DNA of 64,000 nucleotides from Gaiellasilicea sp963761905. GTDB taxonomy: Bacteria; Actinomycetota; Thermoleophilia; Gaiellales; Gaiellaceae. Position 1 is the stretch's first letter. Each line of letters opens with the position of its first letter. Below are positions 23,952-33,408 of this stretch, piece after piece. The notes below the pieces were generated by a model that saw nothing but the letters and a program-made list of their open reading frames with translations, was not told where the DNA came from and did no database searches. The translations under genes and the position numbers were made by a program. The stretch lies in contig CAVXIQ010000006.1 of NCBI GenBank assembly GCA_963761905.1, positions 434,001 through 498,000 on the forward strand, read 5' to 3'.

Positions 23952-25353
23952 TCAGGCGTTCGGACTCGTCCACGACACCTGCCGAAACGGCCGGAAGCGA
24001 CAGGGTCACGACCGTGCGGCCGGGGGCTGAGCGAAGCTCGACGTCCCCTCCCATCAGCGTCGCCAGCTCCCGCGCAATCGCGAGACCGAGCCCGCTGCCG
24101 GAGGCCACGTCGCCCTCCGCGCGGTAGAAGCGGTCGAAGACGTGCTCGAGGTGCTCGGCCGGGATCCCGGGGCCGTCGTCCACGACGCTCAGCGTCGCGT
24201 GGTCGCGCTCGCGGCCGGTCGTGACCGTGATGCTCGTTCCCGGAGGCGTGTGCGTCAGCGCATTGCCGACCAGCGCGCGGCCGATCTGGAGCACCCGGAG
24301 CTCGTCGCCCACCGCGACCGCCCGCCCGTCCTCCCCGAGCTCGAGCGTGTGCCGCCGTTGCTCGGCGAGAGCGCGGAACTCCTCGGCGAGCACCTGCGCG
24401 GCGGCGGCGAGATCGACCTGCTCCGTCTCGACGTGCATCCGGCCGGCATCCATCCGGGAGAGGTCGAGCAGATCGGTCGCGAGCTTCGTCAGCCTCGTCA
24501 CCTGCTCGCGCATGGTCTCGAGAAACTCCTGGCGCGTCGGCTCGTCCAGGTCCTCGTCGGTCATCAGCTCGAGGAAGCCTCCGAGCGAGAACAGCGGCGT
24601 CCGCAGCTCGTGTGAGGCATTTGCGATGAACTCCCGCCGCGCTCGATCGAGCTTCTCGAGCCGCCCGCGCATCCGCTCGAACGCGGCGGCGAGCTCGCCG
24701 ACCTCGTCGTTGCCGCCGTCCACGACCGGCTCGTCAAAGTGCCCGCTCGCGATCCGCTCGGCCGCGCGCTCGAGCCTCCGGATCCGCCTCGCGTGAACGG
24801 AGGCCCCGGCGTAGCCCAGGAGCAAGGCCACGAACAGGGCGATCCCGCCGGCCGCCAGCAGCCGGCGCTCGACGACGTCGATGCTCGAGAGCGGATCGGC
24901 GAGCGAGCTGCTGAGCAGCGCGATCGGCCCGTCGGCCGTCACGGGCAGCGCCGCCTCGGCGAACTCCTCCTTGCCTCGGCTGACCGTGCCGCCCTGGGGC
25001 ACGCCCGTCGCGGCGGCGAACTCGGCCACGATGTCGTGCTCGACGTCCTGCGACGAGGCCGGCCGGGAGTCGGCGAGGATCTGCAGCGCCGGCGGCTCGC
25101 GTTGCAGGACGTCGTAGATCACGACCCGGGCGTTGAGGACGGCCGAGCCCGTATCCGCGCACTCCTGCCAGGGAAAGTCCGTTGCCTTGATGCAATCGGC
25201 GACGGTGGCGGCGTTCGCTTCGAGCTGGTCGATCTTCGCGTCGACGAGCCGGCTCTCGAGTGTCGGGACGACGATCAGGTAGGCGACGACGAGGGCGCCG
25301 GCGACGACCCCGAGCAGCGCGAGCGCGAGTCGGAGCCGGATTCCCTTGATCAT
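23938..25353 (-). CDS. Sensor histidine kinase, HAMP-HisKA-HATPase
   Basis: A 471-residue membrane sensor. Helix 1 (about 7-30), an extracytoplasmic sensor region of about 130 residues, helix 2 (about 166-187), a HAMP domain, the phospho-acceptor H248 in FIANASHELRTPL, then ATPase boxes NALTHTPPGT, VVDDGPGIP and SGLGLAIAREL. It is the partner of the regulator encoded 10 bp upstream and is coupled to HtrA downstream, suggesting it senses envelope damage. The signal is not predictable. Confidence 0.94.
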   Translation of the reverse strand: MIKGIRLRLALALLGVVAGALVVAYLIVVPTLESRLVDAKIDQLEANAATVADCIKATDFPWQECADTGSAVLNARVVIYDVLQREPPALQILADSRPASSQDVEHDIVAEFAAATGVPQGGTVSRGKEEFAEAALPVTADGPIALLSSSLADPLSSIDVVERRLLAAGGIALFVALLLGYAGASVHARRIRRLERAAERIASGHFDEPVVDGGNDEVGELAAAFERMRGRLEKLDRARREFIANASHELRTPLFSLGGFLELMTDEDLDEPTRQEFLETMREQVTRLTKLATDLLDLSRMDAGRMHVETEQVDLAAAAQVLAEEFRALAEQRRHTLELGEDGRAVAVGDELRVLQIGRALVGNALTHTPPGTSITVTTGRERDHATLSVVDDGPGIPAEHLEHVFDRFYRAEGDVASGSGLGLAIARELATLMGGDVELRSAPGRTVVTLSLPAVSAGVVDESERLTVFT

Positions 25354-25363
25354 GGTCGGAGGC

Positions 25364-26068
25364 TCACCGGTCGCGGAAGCGGTAGCCGACGCCCCGAACG
25401 GTGAGGATCAGCTCGGGCTCCCGCGGATCGCTCTCGATCTTCTCGCGCAGATGGCGGACGTGGACGTCGATCGTCCGCGGCTCGCGGTAGTCGGCGCCGC
25501 CACGGAGCCGCTCCAGGAGCTGCCGGCGGGAATAGACGCGGCCGGGCGCCGCGGCGAGCACGCGCAGAAGCTCGAACTCGACGAACGTGAGCTGCACCTC
25601 CTCCCCTCGCACCTCGACGACGCGGCGCGGCACGTCGATCCGCACCTGGCCCTCCTCGATCACCTCCTCGTCCTCGGAGCGCTCGCCCGGACGAGGAGCC
25701 GAGGCGCGGCGCAGGAGGGCGCGCACCCTGCTGCGGAACTCCCTGATCGAGAACGGCTTCGTGATGTAGTCGTCGGCGCCGAGCTCGAGGCCGAGCACCT
25801 TGTCGAGCTCGTCGTCCCGCGCCGTGAGCATGATGATCGGGACGGTGCTGTCGGCGCGGAGCCGTTTGCAGACCTCGAGCCCGTCGAGCCGAGGCAGCAT
25901 CAGGTCGAGCACCACGAGGTCGATCGGCTCCTCCGAGAACCGCTGCAGAGCCTCCTCACCGTCTCGGGCGACGACGACCCTGAAGCCGTCCCGCTCCAGC
26001 GGATACGTCAAGAGCTTCTGAACGGAGTCCTCGTCGTCGACAAGGAGAATGGTCGAGGGTTCGGCCAT
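25364..26068 (-). CDS. Response regulator, OmpR/PhoB family
   Basis: A 234-residue regulator. The receiver has acidic pair D11/D12, phospho-acceptor D55 in VVLDLMLPRLDG, switch Thr in IIMLTARDDELDK and Lys in YITKPFS; a winged-helix domain follows (FVEFELLRVLAAAPGRVYSR and TIDVHVRHLREKIE). It heads the regulator-kinase-HtrA operon. ATG 26068 lies 9 bases from TACCAT (26083-26078 on the minus strand), so its leader is very short. Confidence 0.95.
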   Translation of the reverse strand: MAEPSTILLVDDEDSVQKLLTYPLERDGFRVVVARDGEEALQRFSEEPIDLVVLDLMLPRLDGLEVCKRLRADSTVPIIMLTARDDELDKVLGLELGADDYITKPFSIREFRSRVRALLRRASAPRPGERSEDEEVIEEGQVRIDVPRRVVEVRGEEVQLTFVEFELLRVLAAAPGRVYSRRQLLERLRGGADYREPRTIDVHVRHLREKIESDPREPELILTVRGVGYRFRDR

Positions 26069-26077
26069 CGCCCTCGC

Positions 26078-26119
26078 ATGGTACGGACGGCGAGGAAGAC
26101 GCTCCGCTCGGCCTACACT
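26078..26119. promoter_or_regulatory. Divergent -10 boxes between response regulator and M28 peptidase
   Basis: TACCAT on the minus strand (26083-26078) and TACACT on the plus strand (26114-26119) each lie 9 bases before their start codons (26068 and 26129). Only 60 bp separate the genes. Transcripts would have 5' leaders of only a few nucleotides. No clear -35 boxes are seen. Confidence 0.4.
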
Positions 26120-26128
26120 GGACTCCTC

Positions 26129-28055
26129 ATGTCGCCGCCGCAATCCAGCGGTGTGCCTCGACGCCCGCGCCGTGGAGCCTCCGCGCAGGCTGCCAAGGCC
26201 GCCAGTCGTCGAGCGCGACTCGGCTCGCTCGAGCGGCCGGTCAATGCGAGGCTCGTCCGGGGCACGTGGCTCTTCGTCGCGCTCCCGCTGCTCCTCGCCG
26301 CCTTCACGGTCGCCCGTCCCCAGCCGCTCCCCCCGCCGACGCTGCCGTCGACCTTCGACGCCGACGCCGCGGCCGGTCTCGCCGGCGAGCTGGCGCGCGA
26401 GTATCCCGATCGCTCGCCCGGGAGCGCGGGCTCGGTGGGTGCCAGTCGGTGGCTCGCCGAGCAACTGCGGCTCTACGGGCTCGAAACCGAGGCCGACACG
26501 TTCACGGCGGCCGTCCCTGGCAAGGGACGGGTCGCAGCTTCAGAATCTCGTCGCGGTGGTTCCAGGCCCGTCGCCGCGGGCGATCGTGTTCGTGGCGCAC
26601 CGGGACAACACGGGCCAGGGGCAGGCGAACGACAACGCCTCGGGAACGGCGACCCTGGTCGAGCTGGCCCGCGCCTTCGCACCCGTCCGCGATGGGTCGG
26701 GACGACAGGCGACGCCCGCTCATACCCTCGTCTTCGTCTCCACCGACGGAGGGGCCTACGGCGGACTCGGCGCGGCACGCTTTGCTGAAACCTCGCGCTA
26801 TCGCGACGACGCGGTCGCGGTGGTCAACCTCGATTCGATCGCAGGACGCGGGCAGGCGCGGCTGCTCCTCGCCGGCGACGAGCCACGCTCGCCCTCGCCG
26901 GTGCTCGTGCGCACCGCGGCGACGCGGCTCGTCGAGGAGCTCGGCTCCGAGCCCCGGCGCCCCAGCGCGTTCGAGCAGCTGCTCGATCTGGGCTTTCCGT
27001 TCACTCTCGGCGAGCAAGGCCCCTTCGTCGCCCGGGGGATTCCCGCGCTCACGCTGACGACGGCGAACGAGAAACCCACGGACGCGTTCGCGGACGAGCC
27101 GTTGAACCTGGAGAGGCTCGGCGAGATGGGACGTGCAGCCCAGAACCTGCTCAGCTCCCTGGACGCAGGGCTCGAGCTGACGCGGGACACGACCGCGTAC
27201 GTCTACTTCGACCGGCGACTTGTCCGCGGCTGGACGATCGAGCTCGCGCTCTTCGCGGCGCTCCTGCCGTTCCTGATCGCAACGGTCGACCTGTTCGCCC
27301 GCTGCCGGCGACGGCGGATTCCGCTCGGCGCCGCTGCCCGGAGCCTCCGCAACCGGCTTGCCTTCTGGGGATATGCAGGCTTGCTGCTCGTCGTGGGCGC
27401 GCGGCTCGGGCTGTTCCCGAATGCCGAGCCGCGCCCGCTTCCAACGGATCTCGCGGTGGTGCGCGAGCCGCCGGCGATCGGACTGGCAATCCTCGCCGTG
27501 CTGCTCCTCGCCGGCTGGCTCGTCAGCCGGCAGCGACTGATCCCGGAGCGGCGAGCGACGACCGAGGAGATGCTCGCGGGCTATACGACAGCCCTCCTGG
27601 GGCTCGGGCTCGTCACGCTGCTCGTCGTGGCGACGAATCCGTTCGCCCTGATCTTCGTCCTGCCGTCTCTCTACGCCTGGCTCTGGCTACCCCACGCCCG
27701 AACCACTCCCGCGCGGCTCGTCCTGCTCGCCGCCGGCATGCTCGGGCCCGCGCTCCTGATGCTCGAGTTCGCGCGCCGTTACGAACTCGGCCTCGACGCG
27801 CCCTGGTATCTGCTCTCGCTCCTCGGGGTCGGCTACGTGCCGTGGCTCGTGGGCCTTCTGGCGCTCGGCTGGCTCGCCGTCGCCGCCCAGCTCTCGGCGC
27901 TCGCCGTCGGCCGCTACGCCCCCTATCCCGATAGCCAGGCTCCCGGTTCGCGCCGCTCGCTGCGCGGTGTCGTCGCGGCCGCGGCTCAAGCCCGGCGAGC
28001 ACGTGCCGATCAGCAGAGTGTGTCCGAGGGCCAGGACGTTCGGGAGGCGCGATGA
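26129..28055 (+). CDS. M28-family membrane metallopeptidase, one frameshift
   Basis: A zinc aminopeptidase-like ectodomain followed by a multi-pass membrane domain. After a Lys/Arg-rich N-terminus and one helix (LFVALPLLLAAFTVA), the peptidase motifs are FVAHRDNTGQGQANDNASGTATLVE-like metal ligands (split here: AHRDNTG and NDNASGTATL), STDGGAYGGLGA and AVVNLDSIAG. The C-terminal third holds about eight hydrophobic helices. The frame shifts by +1 near 26530, between the N-terminal part and LQNLVAVVPG; repaired length is about 641 residues. Its stop overlaps the sortase start. The role is probably processing of exported peptides. Confidence 0.8.
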
Positions 28056-28732
28056 GGAGGCTGATCCGGATTGCCGGATCGCTCCTGATCGTCGTCGGGG
28101 TCGGGATGCTCGCCTGGGCGATCACCGTCTGGCAGTGGCAAGACCCGGTGACGGCGGTCGTCAACCGCGTGGAGCAGCGCGAGCTCGCCCAGACGCTCGA
28201 GCGGAGCTTCGAGAATCGGCGACCGTCCAGCGGCATCCCGGTTGCGTCGGCTGCGGAGCGTCGTCGGCTGGTGGCGCGCGAGGCCGGAGCCTGGCGGCGC
28301 GCCGCCAAGGAGGGCGACGCGATCGCGAAGCTGCGGATCTCGCGGCTCGGCCTCGACGCTGTCGTCGTCAACGGAACCCGCTCGTCCACGCTCAAGCGCG
28401 GGCCCGGACGCTACCTCGGCTCGGCGATGCCAGGCCAGGGCGAGCTCGTCTACATCGCGGGCCACAGGACGACATATGGAGCGCCGTTCTCGCGGATCGA
28501 CCACCTCCGCAAGGGCGACAGAGTCAGCCTCGAGCTGCCCTATGGCACCTTCGAGTACGCCGTCACCGGCTCGCGGATCGTGGCCGCAGACGAGCTCTCG
28601 GTGCTTCGCTCGAAGGGACGCGAGCAGCTCATCCTGCAGGCCTGCCACCCTCGCTTCTTCGCGTCGCACCGGTTCATCGTCTACGCGGAGCCGACCGCGT
28701 TCACGCCTCCGGCTGCTCCGAACGCGAGCTAG
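28052..28732 (+). CDS. Class E sortase
   Basis: A 226-residue membrane-anchored transpeptidase that would attach exported proteins to the cell wall or cleave at a sorting signal. An N-terminal helix (LIRIAGSLLIVVGVGMLAWA) precedes the catalytic domain with H138 (AGHRTTYGAPFSRID), C198 (LILQACHPRF) and R207. The YGAPFSRID segment and single N-terminal anchor are typical of actinobacterial class E (SrtE). ATG overlaps the M28 stop (ATGA). No sorting-signal protein is encoded in the window. Confidence 0.9.
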   Translation: MRRLIRIAGSLLIVVGVGMLAWAITVWQWQDPVTAVVNRVEQRELAQTLERSFENRRPSSGIPVASAAERRRLVAREAGAWRRAAKEGDAIAKLRISRLGLDAVVVNGTRSSTLKRGPGRYLGSAMPGQGELVYIAGHRTTYGAPFSRIDHLRKGDRVSLELPYGTFEYAVTGSRIVAADELSVLRSKGREQLILQACHPRFFASHRFIVYAEPTAFTPPAAPNAS

Positions 28733-28736
28733 CTAG

Positions 28737-29924
28737 CTAGAGCCGCAGAAACGGAAGCCGGTCTCCCGGCGCGGGATCGCGCTCGCCCCGACGCAGGAGC
28801 ACGAGCGCGTCGGCACCGGCGGCGCGCGCGATCATGTGCGACTCCTGGCCCGACAGGGGCTCGAGCACGACCTCGCCGTCTTCGATCCTCGAGCGCGCGC
28901 GGACGAGCTGGTCGCGGGCCGTGCTCGCACGCAGCGGCGCAGCCAGCGTGCCCGTGAGGTACGCAGGCGCCGGCTCGGAGGCGCCTTGACGGGCGAGCAC
29001 CGCGGGTCGGACGAACAGCTCGACAGCCACGAGTGCCGACACGGGATTGCCGGGGAGACCGAAGACGAGCGTCTCGCCGCGCCGGCCGAACGCGAGCGGC
29101 TTGCCCGGCTTCACCGCCACGCCCCAGAAGACCTGGTCGACGCCCAGCTCGGCGCCGATCTCGCGGACGAGGTCGTGGGGGCCGACGGAGACACCGCCGG
29201 AGCTGACGAGCACATCCGCCTCGAGGCCTCGCTCGAGCGACGCCCGATGGAGGCCCGGCTCGTCGGCGACGGGCTCGAGTCGCGTCACCTCGGCCACGCT
29301 CTCGAGCGCCGCCGCGATCATCGACGCGTTCGATTCGTAGATCTCGCCCGGACCGAGCTCGACACCGGGTCGCCTGAGCTCGCTGCCGGTGCTGAGGATC
29401 GCGACCTGAGGCCGCCGCCCGCACCGAACCTCTGCCAGGCCGACAGCGGCGAGCGCCCCGATCTGGGCGGGGCCGAGACGGCTGCCCGAGGACAGCAGGA
29501 GATCACCGCTCCGGAGATCGCTACCTTTGTCACGAACGTTGGCCGATGTGTCAACGCTTGCCGGTACCGCGACCACGTCCCCTCGATCGTCCACGAGCTC
29601 GATCGGGACAACCGCATCTGCTCCGTCGGGGACTGCCCCTCCCGTCGCGATCGCCATCGCCTCACCGGCACGGAGCGGCACCCCAGCCGGCCGCCCGGCC
29701 GGAATCCGCGCGACCACGGGCAGGCTGCCCGGCGTATCGGCAGCGCGGAGGGCGAACCCGTCCATCGCCGAGCTTCGAAACGGCGGCAGGTCGACGCGCG
29801 CGTGCACGTCCTCTGCGAGGAATCGGCCGACTGCGCGCACGATTGGAACCGGCTCGGCGCCGAGAGGCCGCGCGTGCGCAAGCACGAGCGCGAGCGCCTC
29901 GTCGATCGAGAGAAGCGGCGGCAT
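28737..29924 (-). CDS. moeA: Molybdopterin molybdenumtransferase MoeA
   Basis: Inserts molybdate into adenylylated molybdopterin. The 395-residue protein has PPFRSSAMDGFALRA, MAIATGGAVPDGADAVVP, VAILSTGSELRRPG, VLVSSGGVSVGPHDLV and VFGLPGNPVSALV, covering domains I-IV. ATG 29924 lies 8 bases from TAGCGT, so it is probably leaderless or nearly so. It converges on sortase across a short CTAG-rich spacer and is divergent from a glycosyltransferase. Confidence 0.95.
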   Translation of the reverse strand: MPPLLSIDEALALVLAHARPLGAEPVPIVRAVGRFLAEDVHARVDLPPFRSSAMDGFALRAADTPGSLPVVARIPAGRPAGVPLRAGEAMAIATGGAVPDGADAVVPIELVDDRGDVVAVPASVDTSANVRDKGSDLRSGDLLLSSGSRLGPAQIGALAAVGLAEVRCGRRPQVAILSTGSELRRPGVELGPGEIYESNASMIAAALESVAEVTRLEPVADEPGLHRASLERGLEADVLVSSGGVSVGPHDLVREIGAELGVDQVFWGVAVKPGKPLAFGRRGETLVFGLPGNPVSALVAVELFVRPAVLARQGASEPAPAYLTGTLAAPLRASTARDQLVRARSRIEDGEVVLEPLSGQESHMIARAAGADALVLLRRGERDPAPGDRLPFLRL

Positions 29925-29932
29925 CGCCGCGT

Positions 29933-29959
29933 ACGCTAGCCGCGCGGCGTGGCTAGGCT
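29933..29959. promoter_or_regulatory. Divergent leaderless-type -10 boxes for moeA and GT2
   Basis: TAGCGT on the minus strand (29938-29933) is 8 bases from the moeA ATG, and TAGGCT on the plus strand (29954-29959) is 6 bases from the GT2 GTG. The whole intergenic space is 41 bp. Neither start has a Shine-Dalgarno sequence, and no -35 elements are obvious. Confidence 0.45.
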
Positions 29960-29965
29960 CCGCCC

Positions 29966-30904
29966 GTGATCTCCGTCGTCGTCCCGGTTCACAACGAAGA
30001 GCGCAGCGTGGCGCTCCTGCTCGACGAGCTTGCCTCCGCGCTCGACGGGATCGGCCAGCCGTGGGAGGCGATCTTCGTCGACGACGGCTCGACCGACGGC
30101 ACCTTCTCCGCGCTGACCCGGCTTCACGACGGCGCCGACAACGTGCGGATCGTCCGCCTGCGCCGAAACTTCGGGAAGGCGGCCGCGCTCCAGGCCGGTT
30201 TCGAGGAGGCGAGCGGAGACGTGATCGTGACGATCGACGGCGACCTGCAGGACGATCCGGCCGAGATCCCGCGCCTGCTCGCGAAGCTGGACGAGGGCTT
30301 CGACCTCGTCTCGGGCTGGAAGACGAAGCGGCGCGATCCGCTGAGCCGCCGGGTTCCGTCGCGAATCTTCAACGGTGTCAGCGGGCGCATGTCTGGGTTG
30401 CGGCTCCACGACCTGAACTGCGGGCTAAAGGCGTATCGCGCCGAGGTGCTGGACGGGCTGCGGATCTACGGCGAGCTCCACCGGTTCATCCCGGTTCTGG
30501 CGCATTACCGCGGCTTTCGCGTCGCCGAGGTGCCGGTCAACCACCGGCCACGCGAGCACGGCCGCTCGCGGTACGGGATGGAGCGCTACGTGCGCGGCTT
30601 CCTCGACCTGCTCACCGTGACCTTCATGGGCCGCTACCGGCATCGGCCGCTTCATCTCTTCGGCAGCCTCGGTCTCATCCTGTCCCTGCTCGGCGGGCTC
30701 GTGCTCGCCTACCTCACGGTCCTCAAGCTGATGGGCGAGGCGATCGGACACAGGCCGCTCCTGACGCTCGGTGTCCTCCTCGTGGTCGTCGGGATCCAGC
30801 TCCTCTCGCTCGGCCTCCTCAGCGAGCTGATCACGAGCCATCACGAGGAACGGGTGGGCAAGCGAGGGGCGAGAGACCTGCACGTCGACGAGATCCTGCG
30901 ATAG
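29966..30904 (+). CDS. Family 2 glycosyltransferase, membrane-anchored (DPM1/GtrB/ArnC-like)
   Basis: A 312-residue enzyme that moves a sugar to a polyprenyl phosphate carrier. The GT-A domain has VVVPVHNEERSV, IFVDDGSTDGT, RNFGKAAALQAGF and the DxD-type TIDGDLQDDP; two C-terminal helices (about 220-245 and 255-285) anchor it. The polyprenyl-linked sugar it makes would be the donor for the multi-TM GT-C enzymes nearby. It is immediately followed by a GT4 gene with no spacer. Confidence 0.9.
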   Translation: MISVVVPVHNEERSVALLLDELASALDGIGQPWEAIFVDDGSTDGTFSALTRLHDGADNVRIVRLRRNFGKAAALQAGFEEASGDVIVTIDGDLQDDPAEIPRLLAKLDEGFDLVSGWKTKRRDPLSRRVPSRIFNGVSGRMSGLRLHDLNCGLKAYRAEVLDGLRIYGELHRFIPVLAHYRGFRVAEVPVNHRPREHGRSRYGMERYVRGFLDLLTVTFMGRYRHRPLHLFGSLGLILSLLGGLVLAYLTVLKLMGEAIGHRPLLTLGVLLVVVGIQLLSLGLLSELITSHHEERVGKRGARDLHVDEILR

Positions 30905-31993
30905 GTGAGGGTTCTCTACTTCGGGACGTATGAGCGGGACTACCCGCGCAACGCCCAGGTGATCTCCTGCCTGCGCGGGGCAGGCGTGGAGGTGATCGAG
31001 CGGCACGCGAGCGTCTGGGAGCGGCGGCGGCACAAGTGGTCGCTCGGGATCGGCGCGGCGGTCAGGGTCGGGTTGGCGGAGGCGGCGCTGCTCCTACGCG
31101 GACGGCGGGAGCGGTTCGACGTGATGATCGTCGGCTACCCGGGCCACTTCGACATGCCAGCGGCGCGGCGGATCGCCCGGAAGCGCCCCCTCGTCTTCAA
31201 TCCTCTCGTCTCGCTCTCCGAGACGCTCGTCGACGATCGCGGCCGCTTCGCGCGCGGATCGCCTCCGGCGACGGTGTTGCAACATGTCGATCGGATCGCA
31301 CTGCGGCGCGCAGACCTCGTCGTCGCCGACACGGCTCAGAACGCGCGCTTCCTGGCCGAGCTCGGGGAGATCGGCCGCGATCGCGTGGAGGTGTGCTTCG
31401 TCGGCGCGGAGGATCGGCTCTTCCGACCGGGATGGCAGCCGCGGGCGCGCTTCCACGTTCTCTTCGTGGGCAAGCTGATCCCGCTGCACGGGCTCGAGAC
31501 GATCCTGGAGGCTGCTCGCCTCGCGCCGGAGATCCCGTTTCGGATCGTCGGCAGCGGCCAGCTCGCTGGGCTGCTCGCGGACCGGCCGGACAACGTCGAG
31601 TGGGTCGAGTGGGTCGACTACGAAGAGCTGCCCGAGGAGATCCAGCGCGCGGGTTGCGCGCTCGGGGTCTTCGGAACCTCCGAGAAGGCGGCTCGGGTGA
31701 TCCCGAACAAGGCCTTTCAGGCGCTCGCCTGCGGGATCCCGCTCGTGACGGCCGACACGCCGGCGGCGCGAGAGCTGCTCCGCGACGAGGAGAGCGCGCT
31801 CCTCGTCCCGGCCGGCGATCCGGCTGCTCTTGCCGCCGCAGTGCGCCGGCTCGCGGGCGACGAGGAGCTCTCCCGGCGCATCGGCGCCGGAGGCCTCGCC
31901 GCCTACGAGGAGCACGCGAGCGAGGAGGTCCTCGGCCACCGCTGGCGTGGCCTCCTCGAGGCCGAGCTCGAGCGGGCCGCCAACCGCCGGTGA
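30905..31993 (+). CDS. Family 4 glycosyltransferase
   Basis: A 362-residue GT-B glycosyltransferase starting with GTG directly after the previous stop. The C-terminal donor domain has VLFVGKLIPLHGLETILEA, IPFRIVGSGQ, PNKAFQALACGIPLVTADT (the conserved E/K-x7-E region is PNKAFQALACG here) and REL...ESALLVPAGDPAALAAAV. It likely builds a surface polysaccharide or glycolipid with its neighbours; the acceptor is unknown. Confidence 0.88.
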   Translation: MRVLYFGTYERDYPRNAQVISCLRGAGVEVIERHASVWERRRHKWSLGIGAAVRVGLAEAALLLRGRRERFDVMIVGYPGHFDMPAARRIARKRPLVFNPLVSLSETLVDDRGRFARGSPPATVLQHVDRIALRRADLVVADTAQNARFLAELGEIGRDRVEVCFVGAEDRLFRPGWQPRARFHVLFVGKLIPLHGLETILEAARLAPEIPFRIVGSGQLAGLLADRPDNVEWVEWVDYEELPEEIQRAGCALGVFGTSEKAARVIPNKAFQALACGIPLVTADTPAARELLRDEESALLVPAGDPAALAAAVRRLAGDEELSRRIGAGGLAAYEEHASEEVLGHRWRGLLEAELERAANRR

Positions 31994-33408
31994 GGCTCAG
32001 GCCCGTCGTCGTCCTCTGGGCGGCCGTCGCAGCCTTCTCGGCCGGCTTCGCCTCCCTCTCGATCCTGCGCCATCTCGCGTTCAATACCGGCCGGTTCGAC
32101 CTCGGGAACATGACGCAGGCGGTGTGGTCGACCGCCCACGGCGACGTGCTCTCCGTCACCGATCTCCAGGGCGAGCAGATCTCGAGGCTCGGCGCGCACT
32201 TCGACCCGATTCTCGCGGCCTTCGCTCCCCTCTGGTGGCTCTGGCCCGATCCGTCGATGCTGCTGACGGCCCAGGCGGTCGCGATCGCGCTCGGCGCCTG
32301 GCCGGTCTTCCTCCTGGCGCGAAAGCACCTCGACTCCGACTGGGCCGGGCTCGGCTTCGGGCTCGCGTATCTCCTCTACCCGTCCACGCAGTGGCTCGCG
32401 CTCAACGAGTTCCATGCGGTGGCGCTCGCGACGCCGCTCCTCCTCTTCGCCTTCTGGTTCCTGGACGAGGACCGGCTCGTCGCGTTCTCGATCGTCGCCG
32501 CCCTTGCCTGCCTCACGAAGGAGCACGTTCCCCTCGCGGTTGCTGCGCTCGGCGTCTGGTACGCCCTCGCGCGGGGACGTCGCCGCGCCGGCGCGATCAT
32601 CGCGGGCTCGGGCGTCGCCGTCGCCGCGCTCGCGATCGGGCTCGTCGTCCCGCACTTCGCGCCGACCGGCTCGTCGGCCTTCGAGGGTCGCTATCGCGCG
32701 GTCGGCGGCTCGCCGCTCGGGATCCTCGAGACCGCGCTCACCGACCCCGTTCGGATCGTCCAGCAGGCGTTCGACGGGCATGGGATTCCCTACCTCCTGG
32801 AGCTCGTGCTGCCGCTTCTCGCGCTTCCGCTCCTGGCGCCGCTCGCCGCCCTCACCGCCCTGCCGGAGCTCGCCGCGAACCTCCTCTCGTCGACGCGAAC
32901 CCAGACGTCGATCCACTTCCACTACACGGCGGCGGCGATTCCCGGGCTGATGGTGGCGGCGGTGCTCGGCACCGCCCGGCTGCGGGCGCGCGGAGGTCGG
33001 CTCCGGCCCCTCGTCACCGCGGTCGTCGTGGCCGGGGTCGTCGCGAACTACGCGCTCGGCGCGATCCCGGTCTGGCGCGCGTTCCCCGGGGGAGAGGCGC
33101 TGGGCTCGCGCGAGCATCGGGTGACCGCACACGACCGCGTCGCGGAGCGGGCGCTCGAGGTCATCCCGGACGATGCGGTCGTCAGCGCCACCAACTCGCT
33201 CGGCGGTCACCTCTCCGAGCGGCGGCGGGTGCTCAGCTTCCCCGTGTTCGGCGGCGCGACCTGGATCGCTGCCGACGAGACGAGCCCCGGCTACGCAGAC
33301 CGGATCGCGCCGCTCGCGACGAGCGAGCGACTCCGGCGCCTGCGCCTCGACCCGCGCTGGCGGATCGTCTTCGACGACGACGGGATCGTCGTCTTCCGGC
33401 GGCGCTAG
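31990..33408 (+). CDS. DUF2079 multi-pass membrane protein (GT-C-like)
   Basis: A 472-residue protein with about ten hydrophobic helices. The conserved DUF2079 pattern is visible: NTGRFDLGNMTQAVW, LGAHFDPILAAFAPLWWLWP, HKEHV-like CLTKEHVPLAVAALG, and SIHFHYTAAAIPGLM. The acidic first loop resembles GT-C glycosyltransferases using lipid-linked donors. GTG 31990 overlaps the GT4 stop. A 4-bp convergent overlap with the next gene ends the group. Confidence 0.87.
   Translation: MRLRPVVVLWAAVAAFSAGFASLSILRHLAFNTGRFDLGNMTQAVWSTAHGDVLSVTDLQGEQISRLGAHFDPILAAFAPLWWLWPDPSMLLTAQAVAIALGAWPVFLLARKHLDSDWAGLGFGLAYLLYPSTQWLALNEFHAVALATPLLLFAFWFLDEDRLVAFSIVAALACLTKEHVPLAVAALGVWYALARGRRRAGAIIAGSGVAVAALAIGLVVPHFAPTGSSAFEGRYRAVGGSPLGILETALTDPVRIVQQAFDGHGIPYLLELVLPLLALPLLAPLAALTALPELAANLLSSTRTQTSIHFHYTAAAIPGLMVAAVLGTARLRARGGRLRPLVTAVVVAGVVANYALGAIPVWRAFPGGEALGSREHRVTAHDRVAERALEVIPDDAVVSATNSLGGHLSERRRVLSFPVFGGATWIAADETSPGYADRIAPLATSERLRRLRLDPRWRIVFDDDGIVVFRRR

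Noticed and set aside
28726..28741. Tandem AGCT/CTAG tetranucleotides between sortase and moeA
   Set aside because: Only about three units that supply stop codons for both converging genes; too short to call a functional repeat.
31036..31989. In-frame upstream extension of the DUF2079 gene across the GT4 gene
   Set aside because: The extension is Arg/Pro/Ala-rich and lies over a clear GT4 coding frame; GTG 31990 gives the family-typical start.
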